A stretch of DNA of 57,745 bases, taken from contig NZ_QRVI01000015.1 of the NCBI RefSeq assembly GCF_003458715.1, positions 1 to 57,745 on the forward strand. Reading direction: 5' to 3'. Shown piece by piece: positions 18,191-25,881 of the stretch. The notes under the pieces are model-generated. The model made no database searches. It had not been told where the DNA came from and worked only from the letters and a program-made list of their open reading frames with translations. The translations under genes and the position numbers were made by a program. The number at the start of each line of letters is the position of its first letter. Position 1 is the stretch's first letter. This DNA comes from Eubacterium sp. AF22-8LB. GTDB taxonomy: Bacteria > Bacillota_I > Bacilli_A > Erysipelotrichales > Erysipelotrichaceae.

Positions 18191-18809
18191 ATCAATGAAT
18201 ACTTGTAATTTATTAGTTGCTATTCAGTTTCTGACTTTCTTTGATAAGTAAATGAATCGGATAATCAAAATCCAACTCATACTAAATCAACTGCAAAATT
18301 TTATCAAAAAATTTTCAAAAGCAGATAAAAGCCATAGTATTTTATGCATTTTTTGAATTATTGCACCTTTATATAAAGCAGAAATAACAATATAATCCAC
18401 TCTAAACAAAAGCGCTTTTCGGTTCCGACTGAGACCACCATTTGTCAAAGATTTCACCTAGCATTTGCCACGTGCTTTTTTTTACTTTATTTTATGCATG
18501 TTCAGACTTGTACAAAACAGTCAAAGTTATTGTGTTTATTCCAAATCGCTTATCGGGTCAGTTATTGGGTCACTTATAGAGTCATTTATAGAGTCATTTG
18601 AAAGAGTTTCAAAATGGAAATTGTCTGTAAACTTAAACTCAGGTTTAACATCAGATACATTAAATATTCCAACTGGACTAGTGATAGTGATTAGCATTAC
18701 ATTCGCTAAAAAGCATGCTATAATTCAATTAGGCAAAAGCTAAGAATAACTGCCACATAAAAGAAATTTGAATTGACCATTAAATTCCTTCTATATTAAA
18801 ACATACAAA
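18191..18809. other. Decayed region with a 12-bp tandem repeat and coding remnants
   Basis: No intact gene is convincing. At 18555-18602 four 12-bp units of type (G/A)GTCA.TTAT. follow each other; in one frame they encode I-G-S-V, I-G-S-L, I-E-S-F, I-E-S-F. The plus-strand frame 18465-18743 that contains them has no ribosome site. On the minus strand at 18412-18475 a fragment reads WQMLGEIFDKWWSQS, also without a start. This looks like gene debris. Confidence 0.35.
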
Positions 18810-18846
18810 ACAAGTACCACCTGTAAAGAGTGATACTTGTTTTTTT
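18810..18846. terminator. Intrinsic terminator, repeat family member
   Basis: ACAAGTAcCAC / GTGATACTTGT stem followed by seven T on the plus strand. The core GTATCAC stem is shared with the hairpins at 117 and 7949. Confidence 0.7.
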
Positions 18847-18880
18847 CGCTTTTTATCTATTTCGGTTGTTTTTATTCCCC

Positions 18881-19061
18881 TCTAAGTCCACTGACAATAA
18901 AAGTAAAGATATTCAAGGCTGCGTAAACTACTTTATTCGCTATGCAGCTAGACCCCATGGCTGAAAATAGAATCACAGAATACAATAAGGAATCAAATAC
19001 TGTTAGCTGGTTCTACAATGATCACAAGAATGAAAAGCATCGAGTCTGTATTTTGAAATAA
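18881..19061 (+). pseudogene. Frameshifted relic of an IS91-like (Y2) transposase
   Basis: One frame reads SKDIQGCVNYFIRYAARP up to 18955; shifting by one base it continues MAENRITEYN...SNTVSWFYNDHKNEK to a stop at 19061. Together they match the typical stretch of IS91/IS801-type transposases, in which Y..RY..RP is followed at once by a MAESRI-like segment and then WFYNDHK. An extra C at 18953-18956 explains the shift. Flanking transposase parts are absent, so this is old debris. The family assignment is from memory of the motif order. Confidence 0.65.
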
Positions 19062-19107
19062 ATGAAGTTCTTATTCTAAATTACTCAAATTTATTTTGAT
19101 TCTTCAT

Positions 19108-19797
19108 TTACTTCATATATTCTTGCAGGACCCCTGCAACAATCTGATACCCCTCATCGCTCAAATGTAAGCCATCAACTGTATATTGTGTCTGAAGATT
19201 ACCCTGCTCATCCTGCAGTTTTGAATACATATCAATATACGTCAGATTCTTTTTCTTACAATATTTTTCTAACTGCGCATTGATATTTTGAATCGCTTCA
19301 TTGGATCGAACACCTACCGCCGAACTGACGGAACCATTAACTGGATATAAACTCTCTACAAAAATTTCAGCTTGTTTACGGTTTGTTTGAATCTCTTCGA
19401 TGATCTTTTCTACATTTTGTACAACTGCCTCTTGCGACTTACCATCTCTTAAATCATTGGTACCAATCAGCAAAAAGATCTTGGATGGATTGTAGTCATA
19501 AACTCTTGTCTTCATCGATGCCAAAATTTGATCGGTCGTATTGCCCGCAATACCGCTGTTCACGACCGGTTGTCCAGGAAAATAGGTTTCCAAATCAAAA
19601 TAATCTGTCAAAGAATCTCCCAAAAACAAATAGTTATCCGGCACCACCTGCACTTCTTTTTCCACCTTTTTGGTTACGATCTTTTCTTTTGTAAAAAAAC
19701 CGAATGCGATACCAAGACAAAGAATCAAACTGAATAAAGTACCCATCCACAATACAATATATAAACCTTTACGGATACGAATGCCCCTTTTTTTCAT
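19108..19797 (-). CDS. Membrane-anchored SGNH/GDSL hydrolase
   Basis: A 229-residue protein with a basic start, one N-terminal helix (about 12-31) and an external SGNH domain. The catalytic blocks are visible: FLGDSLT (Ser), NSGIAGNTT (Gly), GTND (Asn), and the C-terminal DGLHLSDEGY (Asp and His). Such enzymes remove acyl groups, often O-acetyl groups from surface polysaccharides or peptidoglycan; the substrate is inferred only. GGAGG lies 5 nt before the ATG at 19797; the ATG at 19809 is upstream of that site and thus excluded. Monocistronic. Confidence 0.9.
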   Translation of the reverse strand: MKKRGIRIRKGLYIVLWMGTLFSLILCLGIAFGFFTKEKIVTKKVEKEVQVVPDNYLFLGDSLTDYFDLETYFPGQPVVNSGIAGNTTDQILASMKTRVYDYNPSKIFLLIGTNDLRDGKSQEAVVQNVEKIIEEIQTNRKQAEIFVESLYPVNGSVSSAVGVRSNEAIQNINAQLEKYCKKKNLTYIDMYSKLQDEQGNLQTQYTVDGLHLSDEGYQIVAGVLQEYMK

Positions 19798-19872
19798 ACT
19801 AACCTCCATTTCCTAAAAGTATAGCATGACTTCCGATTTGTTTAAAGCTTTGTATAAAAAGAGGCCATTACA

Positions 19873-19896
19873 GGATTCCGTTTTTCAGCGGAATCT
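19873..19896 (-). terminator. Hairpin after the small-membrane-protein operon
   Basis: GATTCCG / CGGAATC stem with an 8-nt loop, followed on the minus strand by a T-rich stretch about a dozen bases later. Probably a weak terminator for the 21.2-19.9 kb operon. Confidence 0.45.
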
Positions 19897-19907
19897 CCAC
19901 ATCAGTT

Positions 19908-20204
19908 TTAATGGTTTAAAACATTAATAAAAAGCATCATAAAAACATATAGAACAACTCCAACTATAATACCAATTCCAATCTTTTTCTTGTCATTCTT
20001 GGCATAAACTAAATCATAAACTTCAAAGAGCCAAAATCCAAATTGAAATGTATACTTCGTAAAATAGTAAATCAAGAAACATATAATCAATGATCCAATA
20101 TAAATCATTCCTTTAGAATATTCCACCATATATCTATGTCCTTGATTTAATGATTCATTATCCTTATTCAATTTATCAATGATTTCCCTTTGTTTATCAT
20201 TCAT
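19908..20204 (-). CDS. Two-helix small membrane protein
   Basis: About 98 residues: a charged coiled N-terminal part (NDKQREIIDKLNKDNESLNQ), a helix near 35-55, an amphipathic middle, then NDKKKIGIGIIVGVVLY and a last helix. GGTGATG fits the ATG at 20204, which nearly overlaps the upstream stop. A deleted relative lies at 9177-9260. The family is not recognised. Confidence 0.65.
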   Translation of the reverse strand: MNDKQREIIDKLNKDNESLNQGHRYMVEYSKGMIYIGSLIICFLIYYFTKYTFQFGFWLFEVYDLVYAKNDKKKIGIGIIVGVVLYVFMMLFINVLNH

Positions 20205-20209
20205 AATCA

Positions 20210-20488
20210 TCACCTATACTTTCTTCGTAACCAAATATAGAAAGCGAGTGCACAAATCACGATTATACCCGCAAGTTCATATTGCACTATTGCCTGTTTA
20301 TCACCTAATACTCTTCCTAGAAATTGTGCAATTCCATAACTACATAATAAGCATAAAGCTACACACTTCATCCAAAAGTTAGATTCCTTCTTTTCTTTTG
20401 GAGTTGTATCTAACAAGTCTTCATCTAAATATTTTTGAAGATCTTCATTCATATCTTCCTGTAATCTTTGAATCCGATTCTTTTTCAT
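20210..20488 (-). CDS. Two-helix small membrane protein
   Basis: A 92-residue protein with a charged N-terminal ~45 residues (RIQRLQEDMNEDLQKYLDED) and two helices separated by a GRVLGDKQ loop. It is tightly packed between neighbours (1-bp gap upstream, 7-bp overlap region downstream). A 5'-truncated relative is at 9253-9441 in the same gene order. Confidence 0.65.
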   Translation of the reverse strand: MKKNRIQRLQEDMNEDLQKYLDEDLLDTTPKEKKESNFWMKCVALCLLCSYGIAQFLGRVLGDKQAIVQYELAGIIVICALAFYIWLRRKYR

Positions 20489-20489
20489 A

Positions 20490-20783
20490 TCATTGTCTCC
20501 AAAACAATGTGGTTTTTAAATAATGTACATAAGACGCAAATATTAAGAGGATGATCAACAATATAATCTCTCCATAATAGATATATTTTTCTTTGTATCT
20601 AAAGTCATACAATGGTTTATCCAAATATACACGACCATCTACTTGTACTAATAATTGAGAATGTACTAAAGCTTCTATTGTATTATGATCAAACTTAGAA
20701 ATCTCTATTGCTCTTTCTTCATTGATTATTCCATTCTTAATGAAATATCGAATGATCTTGAATTTATTTATTAAAGTGTTCAT
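20490..20783 (-). CDS. Small protein with winged-helix-like start and one membrane helix
   Basis: About 97 residues if started at the ATG at 20783 (upstream in-frame ATGs at 20804 and 20789 are possible). The first ~60 residues (IRYFIKNGIINEERAIEISKFDHNTIEALVHSQL, shown in parts: IRYFIKNGIINEE, AIEISKFDHN) look helical and soluble; then comes a helix with ILLIILLIFASYV. It overlaps the upstream gene by ~20 bp. Not recognised. Confidence 0.55.
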   Translation of the reverse strand: MNTLINKFKIIRYFIKNGIINEERAIEISKFDHNTIEALVHSQLLVQVDGRVYLDKPLYDFRYKEKYIYYGEIILLIILLIFASYVHYLKTTLFWRQ

Positions 20784-20967
20784 ACGCATACACAAAAAAT
20801 CCAATATCTACAATACACATCATTGCTTGTAAGAAATCATGGATATAAAATCCATAGATAGCTCCACCTACAAGTAGAACAACCATAGAAATGAGTCCCC
20901 ATTTAGGAAAGCTCATCTGAAACACGAACTCCATCACAAGTACTATGATGCATATTACGCCTATCAT
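20764..20967 (-). CDS. Small three-helix membrane protein
   Basis: A 67-residue, almost wholly hydrophobic protein (MIGVICIIVLVMEFVFQ..., VVLLVGGAIYGFYIH). AAGGAG lies ~9 nt before the ATG. Part of a tight run of five or six tiny genes starting at the 43-residue peptide. Confidence 0.6.
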   Translation of the reverse strand: MIGVICIIVLVMEFVFQMSFPKWGLISMVVLLVGGAIYGFYIHDFLQAMMCIVDIGFFVYAYEHFNK

Positions 20968-21085
20968 CCGATTTATTCTCCTTTCTAGTTTTAAGAATTT
21001 GTTTTACCTCTTCTTCCGTCATTTCAACAGGAATTAGTGGAATAAAGACATTTTTATTATTCTTTTTTCTCTGCCTCTTTTTCAT
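20903..21085 (-). CDS. 60-residue basic soluble protein
   Basis: Starts 4 nt after the stop of the 43-residue peptide gene and overlaps the next gene by 65 bp. The product is rich in Lys/Arg (MKKRQRKKNNKN) with a short acidic helix (TEEEVKQILKTRKE). The long overlap and weak ribosome site make it uncertain; the real gene may end earlier or be decayed. Confidence 0.4.
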   Translation of the reverse strand: MKKRQRKKNNKNVFIPLIPVEMTEEEVKQILKTRKENKSDDRRNMHHSTCDGVRVSDELS

Positions 21086-21315
21086 AATCTTACTTTGCGT
21101 CTGGATATGTGTCTTCAAATTTATCGGCATATCGATTGTGCTTTTTATACTTGAAGAACATAACGACTAAGAAAACAACAGCTACTACACCTAATACGTA
21201 CACTAACCAATCTAATGTCATCTTACTATGCCCTCCTTTTCTAATTTCATATTATCATGTCTGTAATCGTTTTCATACAATTTTTTATTCCATTTTCATC
21301 CAACGTATCAAACGT
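21085..21315 (-). repeat. Direct repeat copy B: 43-residue peptide gene with its promoter region
   Basis: Counterpart of 14405-14640. It includes the ribosome site, an AT-rich promoter zone and TGTAATCGTTTTCATA at 21262-21277. Confidence 0.8.
21090..21221 (-). CDS. 43-residue single-helix membrane peptide, copy B
   Basis: Differs from copy A (14413-14544) at two residues. MTLDWLVYVLGVVAV forms the helix, KKHNRYADKFEDTY the tail. AAGGAGG lies 9 nt before the ATG. First gene of the 21.2-19.9 kb run of small membrane proteins. Confidence 0.75.
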   Translation of the reverse strand: MTLDWLVYVLGVVAVVFLVVMFFKYKKHNRYADKFEDTYPDAK

Positions 21316-21352
21316 TAAAAAAACGGATATACAATGTATCCGTTCACTTTAA

Positions 21353-21856
21353 TTATTTATCTTTCTTACTCATTCTTATTCTTTTAAATATTTCATACTG
21401 ACGCTGTAGCTCTGTTTCTTCATCAATAAACATTCCTTTTGCCTCTAGTATTCTCTCAATTGCTTGAGATGGATCCATTGTATGATATGGTAAAAACAAT
21501 CCTCTCAATTCTTTTGGTTTTATAATTTTGTAAACTTGTGAAGAAGATAAATCGTAGGTAAATGAAAAATATCTGTAGATATATCCAATCCAATACATTT
21601 CATTATGCGTATATTTTACAGAACCATAATCAGTAGCACCATATTCTTCATCTACTAACGTTAAAATATCATTTGCCTGAATATTACTATCTAAAATCGA
21701 TTGATTATCCAATCTTTTTGCAATCTTACTTTTCATAAATCGCCTAATAAATATTTCTGAACTTGACTCCATCTTATCAATAGAATTTTCAAAAGCTTTT
21801 GCCTGAAGCTCGCACAAAAGCAACCCATCCCTATTTATTTTCTTTATGTCCCTCAT
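21353..21856 (-). CDS. Partner protein of the XRE-DUF3990 gene (putative antitoxin side)
   Basis: A 167-residue soluble protein, mainly helical. The central stretch NEMYWIGYIYRYFSFTYDLS followed by YKIIKPKELRGLFLPYHTMD is distinctive, and I have the impression that it accompanies DUF3990 genes in other firmicutes, but I cannot name the family with confidence. The gene lies 15 bp downstream of the DUF3990 gene and shares its promoter. The AGGAGG 8 nt before the ATG at 21856 decides the start over the GTG at 21865. It is a candidate antitoxin or regulator by position only. Confidence 0.65.
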   Translation of the reverse strand: MRDIKKINRDGLLLCELQAKAFENSIDKMESSSEIFIRRFMKSKIAKRLDNQSILDSNIQANDILTLVDEEYGATDYGSVKYTHNEMYWIGYIYRYFSFTYDLSSSQVYKIIKPKELRGLFLPYHTMDPSQAIERILEAKGMFIDEETELQRQYEIFKRIRMSKKDK

Positions 21857-21871
21857 GCATCGCACCTCCTT

Positions 21872-22726
21872 TTATACTAGGATTTCATCGATATACTTTC
21901 CTTTTCCTCTATATTGTTTTCTCGCTAATTTAACCTTATTATCTCCTAATCTTGACTCTTCTAGTCGAATATTTTTATAGTATTCTTTTTCATTAACCGA
22001 AATATAGCATCGCTCTAATGGTTTAATCTGAGACAATGACTTTTGAGTTTTAAAAATATATTGCATCCCAAGATTTGTTGCAGCCAAACAATGCTTACAC
22101 TGTTCATCTGTAATCTCGCCATCGATAAAAGAATTAATAATTTGAAACATACGATTATCAGCAATAGGAGCAATTATATAATCACAATCCTTTGTATCCT
22201 CTATAAGTTTTTTTATTTTAGGATGATTTTTATATTCATCAAGTGCACCTCTATGGTACGCAATTGTCATCATCCATTCTTGATCCACTTTATATCTCTT
22301 GCATTTCAAATTACTGTCATCAAAACAAAAATAATATACAGAAGAATGTTCAAATCCTGAAACAAAAGAAATAGCTTGTTCATAGCTTTCACCTGTATAG
22401 AATCCTTGTCCAAAATCATTATTATATCGACCTTTATGAATGTCTATATCCCCAACTATTTCACTTTTTGCTCCATGGAAAAGTAATTTTTCATTTTCAG
22501 TTAAGTCATCTCGATAGAGCATTTCCTTTAATCTGTTAATTTTAATATTTTGTGCAAACGCAAAAGCATATACACCCTCCAAAAAATTTGCTGATGCATC
22601 TAAATCATCTAATTCATTTCTTGAAACAGTAACCTGCTCAACTCCAATCTTATCTGCAAATTCGCTTTGTGAAAGTCCTAAAATTTCTCGAATTGACTTC
22701 AAATCCTCTGAAAACTTATATTTCAT
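21872..22726 (-). CDS. XRE-type HTH fused to a DUF3990 (ADP-ribosyltransferase-like) domain
   Basis: About 284 residues. The N-terminal ~55 residues hold an XRE helix-turn-helix (LKSIREILGLSQSEFADKIG then VEQVTVSRNE). From about residue 85 the DUF3990 pattern follows: LLFHGAK, NDFGQGFYTGE, a central WMMTIAYHRG, DYIIAPIADNRM, and FKTQKSL near the end. DUF3990 proteins resemble ADP-ribosyltransferase toxins; here the DNA-binding domain would let the protein repress its own promoter, which carries two identical palindromes. Activity is inference. A start at 22738 is also possible. Confidence 0.8.
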   Translation of the reverse strand: MKYKFSEDLKSIREILGLSQSEFADKIGVEQVTVSRNELDDLDASANFLEGVYAFAFAQNIKINRLKEMLYRDDLTENEKLLFHGAKSEIVGDIDIHKGRYNNDFGQGFYTGESYEQAISFVSGFEHSSVYYFCFDDSNLKCKRYKVDQEWMMTIAYHRGALDEYKNHPKIKKLIEDTKDCDYIIAPIADNRMFQIINSFIDGEITDEQCKHCLAATNLGMQYIFKTQKSLSQIKPLERCYISVNEKEYYKNIRLEESRLGDNKVKLARKQYRGKGKYIDEILV

Positions 22727-22740
22727 CCTACTCACCATCC

Positions 22741-22811
22741 AACTTGTTTATAACATATTACTTAAACAAGTTCAATATAAACTTGTTTATAACATATTAC
22801 TTAAACAAGTT
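22741..22811 (-). promoter_or_regulatory. Promoter covered by two identical 32-bp palindromic operators
   Basis: AACTTGTTTA...TAAACAAGTT occurs at 22741-22772 and 22780-22811, with identical spacers, 39 bp apart. On the minus strand -35 TTGAAC (22770-22775) and -10 TATAAA (22747-22752) are 17 bp apart, and the -10 and spacer lie inside the first palindrome. This is a textbook layout for autorepression by the downstream XRE protein. Confidence 0.85.
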
Positions 22812-22896
22812 TTATTTACTTTTTCAAATAATCTATGTATTAGACATCGATAATGTCAATTAAGATGATATGGTTGGCTTGAACGAGGGACTCGAC

Positions 22897-24633
22897 ATGA
22901 ACAAGAAAATAATGGGGTATTTTAAATCTATCCAAGCGTTTATTAGAAGTTTATTCTATAAACATGAGGAACAAACAAAACAAAATAAGTGTACACTCCA
23001 ACAGGAGAAGTATTTAAAAATCGGTGCGAATATTTGTAATATTGGATTTAAATCCAAACATGCATATGAAGATTGGCAAGAAGATATTTTTAATCATATA
23101 TCTATTGGTAATCTAGTATATTGCACAATGCCAGTTACAGATAAAGCTTTAAAAGCCATTCCTGAAGGACATACAACAAGGCCTTTTTTAATTGTGAAAA
23201 AAGGAAAGGATGAACTTTATGGATATGCATGTGCTACACATCCTAAACACTTAAGATCATACGAAAAACATATATTTACAAATGAGGTATATGATTCTGA
23301 AAACGTTCGATACAAAGATTCTGTTGTGCAATTTGACTGTGCTTATGTCATTCCAATTGCGCATATCCAATATATCTATAAAGAATTAGATGAATATTGT
23401 GTACGCCAAATTGCCAGAGAATTAAAAGCCTATGCCAATATTCGAAACAAAGCTATATTAAATTTTGATATGGAAATACCCATTCATAAGGGTGATATTT
23501 TTAAAATCAATAAGTCTTACTATTACTTTAATGAAAAGAAAGATAATAAATATGAAATGTATAAGTGTATAAATGGTGGCGAATTAACCGATTCTAAATA
23601 TTTTCGGTTCAAAAACATTCCACGCTCTATAGATTTCTCGAATACATATACATTTGAAGATTTAGATATCAATAATTTAATTGAAGTATCCTGCACTTGT
23701 CGAAATGATTGGGTAAATAAACAATTGAATAAACCTAAGCCAAAAGAAAAGAAAAAACAATATGAACGTAAATTAACACCTGGAACCATTATTTTTGAAG
23801 AGCCATGGATCATCTATTTATTTGATTGTGACCACACATCTTATGGTATTGACTACAACAAATTTAAAAATCACACATGCGAACTTATTGAATTTAAACT
23901 CAATATGGATAAAGCTACTTATATTGTATTTACCGAACAACAATGTGCTTCTATCTATAGGTCTTTAATTGATCAAGATAACATTCATATGGAATATCTA
24001 AACAAACGATTAAAATCCATTGAGAACACAATGCTTTTGCCTTATGAATTAGAATTTCCAGTTGGAAGCATTCTAGAAAGTCGTTTTGATGAAATTAAAT
24101 ATGTGTATCTGTATACCTACAATAAAAAAAAGTTTGGTTTAAAAATCAATTCTAAAAATCATAAAAATAAAGTTGTACCAATCCATGCCAAAGAATTAGA
24201 TGTTGTAGATCAATTACGATTTGAATGCATGAAAGAAGAATTAAAGATCATTCAAAAAACAGCTTTGGATGTTGTGCGAAATATTTTAAGGGACATTGAG
24301 AAAAATTTAGTTAACAACGATTCAGACCATTCTATTTCATTTAGTCAAAAATATCCAATAGGCACCGTACTTTCATGTACTTATAATGAATCTGAAGAAT
24401 ATATGTATCTATATACAATTAGCGATACACATTATGCGATTTATTTAGAAGATGCATGCGAAGGTGTTTATATTGTTGAGCCAATCATCATATATGACTA
24501 CAAACCAAATGGTGAATTGGTCGATGAAGATACGAAAGAAATATTAACAGGCATCCTAGAAACAACGCAAAGACTAAATACCTATAATTGTACAAAAGCA
24601 TTATTATCACAGCTTGAGACATGTTCATATTAA
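22897..24633 (+). CDS. Large protein with N-terminal PemK/MazF-like fold and repeated beta modules
   Basis: About 578 residues. After a basic start, residues ~60-180 contain IGNLVYCTMP, then TTRPFLIVKKGKDELYGYA and later FDCAYVIPI, a pattern like PemK/MazF barrels (G.IVY, RPFLIV). Three or four further segments repeat a shorter theme: HKGDIFKI, TPGTIIFEEPWIIYLF, FPVGSILESR..YVYLYT, and YPIGTVLSCTY..YMYLYT. Each looks like a small beta barrel. GAGGGA is 6 nt before the ATG at 22897; the ATG at 22870 lacks such a site. It is divergent from the XRE-DUF3990 gene and followed by a SWIM protein. Function is unknown; toxin relationship is inference from fold-like motifs only. Confidence 0.6.
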   Translation: MNKKIMGYFKSIQAFIRSLFYKHEEQTKQNKCTLQQEKYLKIGANICNIGFKSKHAYEDWQEDIFNHISIGNLVYCTMPVTDKALKAIPEGHTTRPFLIVKKGKDELYGYACATHPKHLRSYEKHIFTNEVYDSENVRYKDSVVQFDCAYVIPIAHIQYIYKELDEYCVRQIARELKAYANIRNKAILNFDMEIPIHKGDIFKINKSYYYFNEKKDNKYEMYKCINGGELTDSKYFRFKNIPRSIDFSNTYTFEDLDINNLIEVSCTCRNDWVNKQLNKPKPKEKKKQYERKLTPGTIIFEEPWIIYLFDCDHTSYGIDYNKFKNHTCELIEFKLNMDKATYIVFTEQQCASIYRSLIDQDNIHMEYLNKRLKSIENTMLLPYELEFPVGSILESRFDEIKYVYLYTYNKKKFGLKINSKNHKNKVVPIHAKELDVVDQLRFECMKEELKIIQKTALDVVRNILRDIEKNLVNNDSDHSISFSQKYPIGTVLSCTYNESEEYMYLYTISDTHYAIYLEDACEGVYIVEPIIIYDYKPNGELVDEDTKEILTGILETTQRLNTYNCTKALLSQLETCSY

Positions 24634-24650
24634 GAAAAGGAGGCTATTAT

Positions 24651-25118
24651 ATGGTCGATAAACTACTTAATGATGCCAGTTATCGTTCTTACTGGCGTGG
24701 CTATGAATATTTTAAAGAAGGGCGTGTAAAGAACATTCAAAGATTTGATGGCACTACATATTCAGCCATTGTATCCGGTTGCGAAGATTACCATGTAAGA
24801 ATTGACTTTGCGCATCCTAGAAAATCCACTTGCGATTGTCCCCATGCAGAAGGAAGAAGAGTTGTGTGTAAACACAAAGTCGCATTAGCTTTTGCGGTCT
24901 CCCCAGAAGCATTAAAAAAAGCAGATGATATAATGGAAGAACAATTAAGATATCAAGCTGAAAGAGAACAAAGAGAACGTGAACAATATAAACGAATCAA
25001 AAAGAAAGTCATGGAAATGAGTTTGGAAGATTTAAGAGACTACGTGATTTATCAGATGATCGAAGATGAAAACAAATATGATCCAAACTATGATGACGAA
25101 GAATTTTTTGATTGGTAA
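24651..25118 (+). CDS. SWIM zinc-finger protein
   Basis: A 155-residue protein with a SWIM motif CDCPHAEGRRVVCKH (C-x-C-x(n)-C-x-H) near residues 57-71, followed by a long charged helix (YQAEREQREREQYKRIKKK) and an acidic tail. SWIM domains bind DNA or proteins; free SWIM proteins often accompany SNF2 helicases, but none is present here. AAGGAGG sets the start at 24651. It overlaps nothing and is 17 bp after the PemK-like gene, so it is cotranscribed with it. Confidence 0.85.
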   Translation: MVDKLLNDASYRSYWRGYEYFKEGRVKNIQRFDGTTYSAIVSGCEDYHVRIDFAHPRKSTCDCPHAEGRRVVCKHKVALAFAVSPEALKKADDIMEEQLRYQAEREQREREQYKRIKKKVMEMSLEDLRDYVIYQMIEDENKYDPNYDDEEFFDW

Positions 25119-25131
25119 AAGAAAAAGCAGT

Positions 25132-25875
25132 TTAATGACTGCTTTCTTTCATATATTCAAAATATTCTCTACCTACTTTATTCTTCTTCCAATTTTGTAG
25201 GATCTTGAAACCAGGATATGAGAAGATGACTTCACATAGCGTTTCTACAATCATACCTGTAAAGGCACACACAACACATTGTACCAATGTCCATCCAAAG
25301 AATTGGTGTGACACAATCAACGCGAATGTTAGATTGTCGCAAAACTGACCAATACCCGTAGATACATAAGAGCGGAATGCGTACGATTTAAAGTTACTGT
25401 TGTTGTTAGAAATCTTTCCTAACATGGAATTCGTATAGTTATTCACAATGGCAGAAACAATAAACGCAATTGTGCTTCCAAATAGTACATACCAAGTACC
25501 ACCAATTGTTCCGTCTAATGCACCATTAATAATAGCTTCTGCTCCTTCTACATAGGATTCACCCCATACACCAGGAATCTTTGATGCCAAGAAGAAGACT
25601 AGGCACATACCTAAATTCACCAACACAGCTACAAATGATGCTTGTGTTGCAGCTTTAGGACCAAAATGCTTTGTGATGACATCCATACATAAGAATGAAA
25701 GCCAGCTTACCACAATTCCACAATCAAGTGCCATAAAGCTAAATGGCAAGTTAATACTTTTATTTGCCAAAAGATTCATGGTGATGACCGAAACAATAAA
25801 AAGTGTCATCGTAAGTGAAGGTATACTTCTTAGTAACACACTCACTTCTTTAACTTCCGTTTTAATTCTATTCAT
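25132..25875 (-). CDS. yhhQ: YhhQ/VUT-family queuosine-precursor transporter
   Basis: A 247-residue protein with six helices. Family marks are NLLANKSI in the first helix region, a conserved Asp in MALDCGIVVSW, and the STGIGQFCDNLTF segment. YhhQ imports queuosine precursors for tRNA modification. The gene ends 14 bp from the convergent SWIM gene end. A possible ligand-sensing pseudoknot lies before its start (25882-25924), which fits the substrate. Confidence 0.88.
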   Translation of the reverse strand: MNRIKTEVKEVSVLLRSIPSLTMTLFIVSVITMNLLANKSINLPFSFMALDCGIVVSWLSFLCMDVITKHFGPKAATQASFVAVLVNLGMCLVFFLASKIPGVWGESYVEGAEAIINGALDGTIGGTWYVLFGSTIAFIVSAIVNNYTNSMLGKISNNNSNFKSYAFRSYVSTGIGQFCDNLTFALIVSHQFFGWTLVQCVVCAFTGMIVETLCEVIFSYPGFKILQNWKKNKVGREYFEYMKESSH

Positions 25876-25881
25876 TTTTTA

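Noticed and set aside
18465..18743. 92-codon plus-strand frame
   Set aside because: No ribosome site, odd composition, contains a tandem repeat; treated as decayed sequence.
22741..22811. CRISPR-like repeats
   Set aside because: Only two palindromic units with a 7-bp gap; they are operators, not a CRISPR array. No CRISPR array was seen anywhere in the window.
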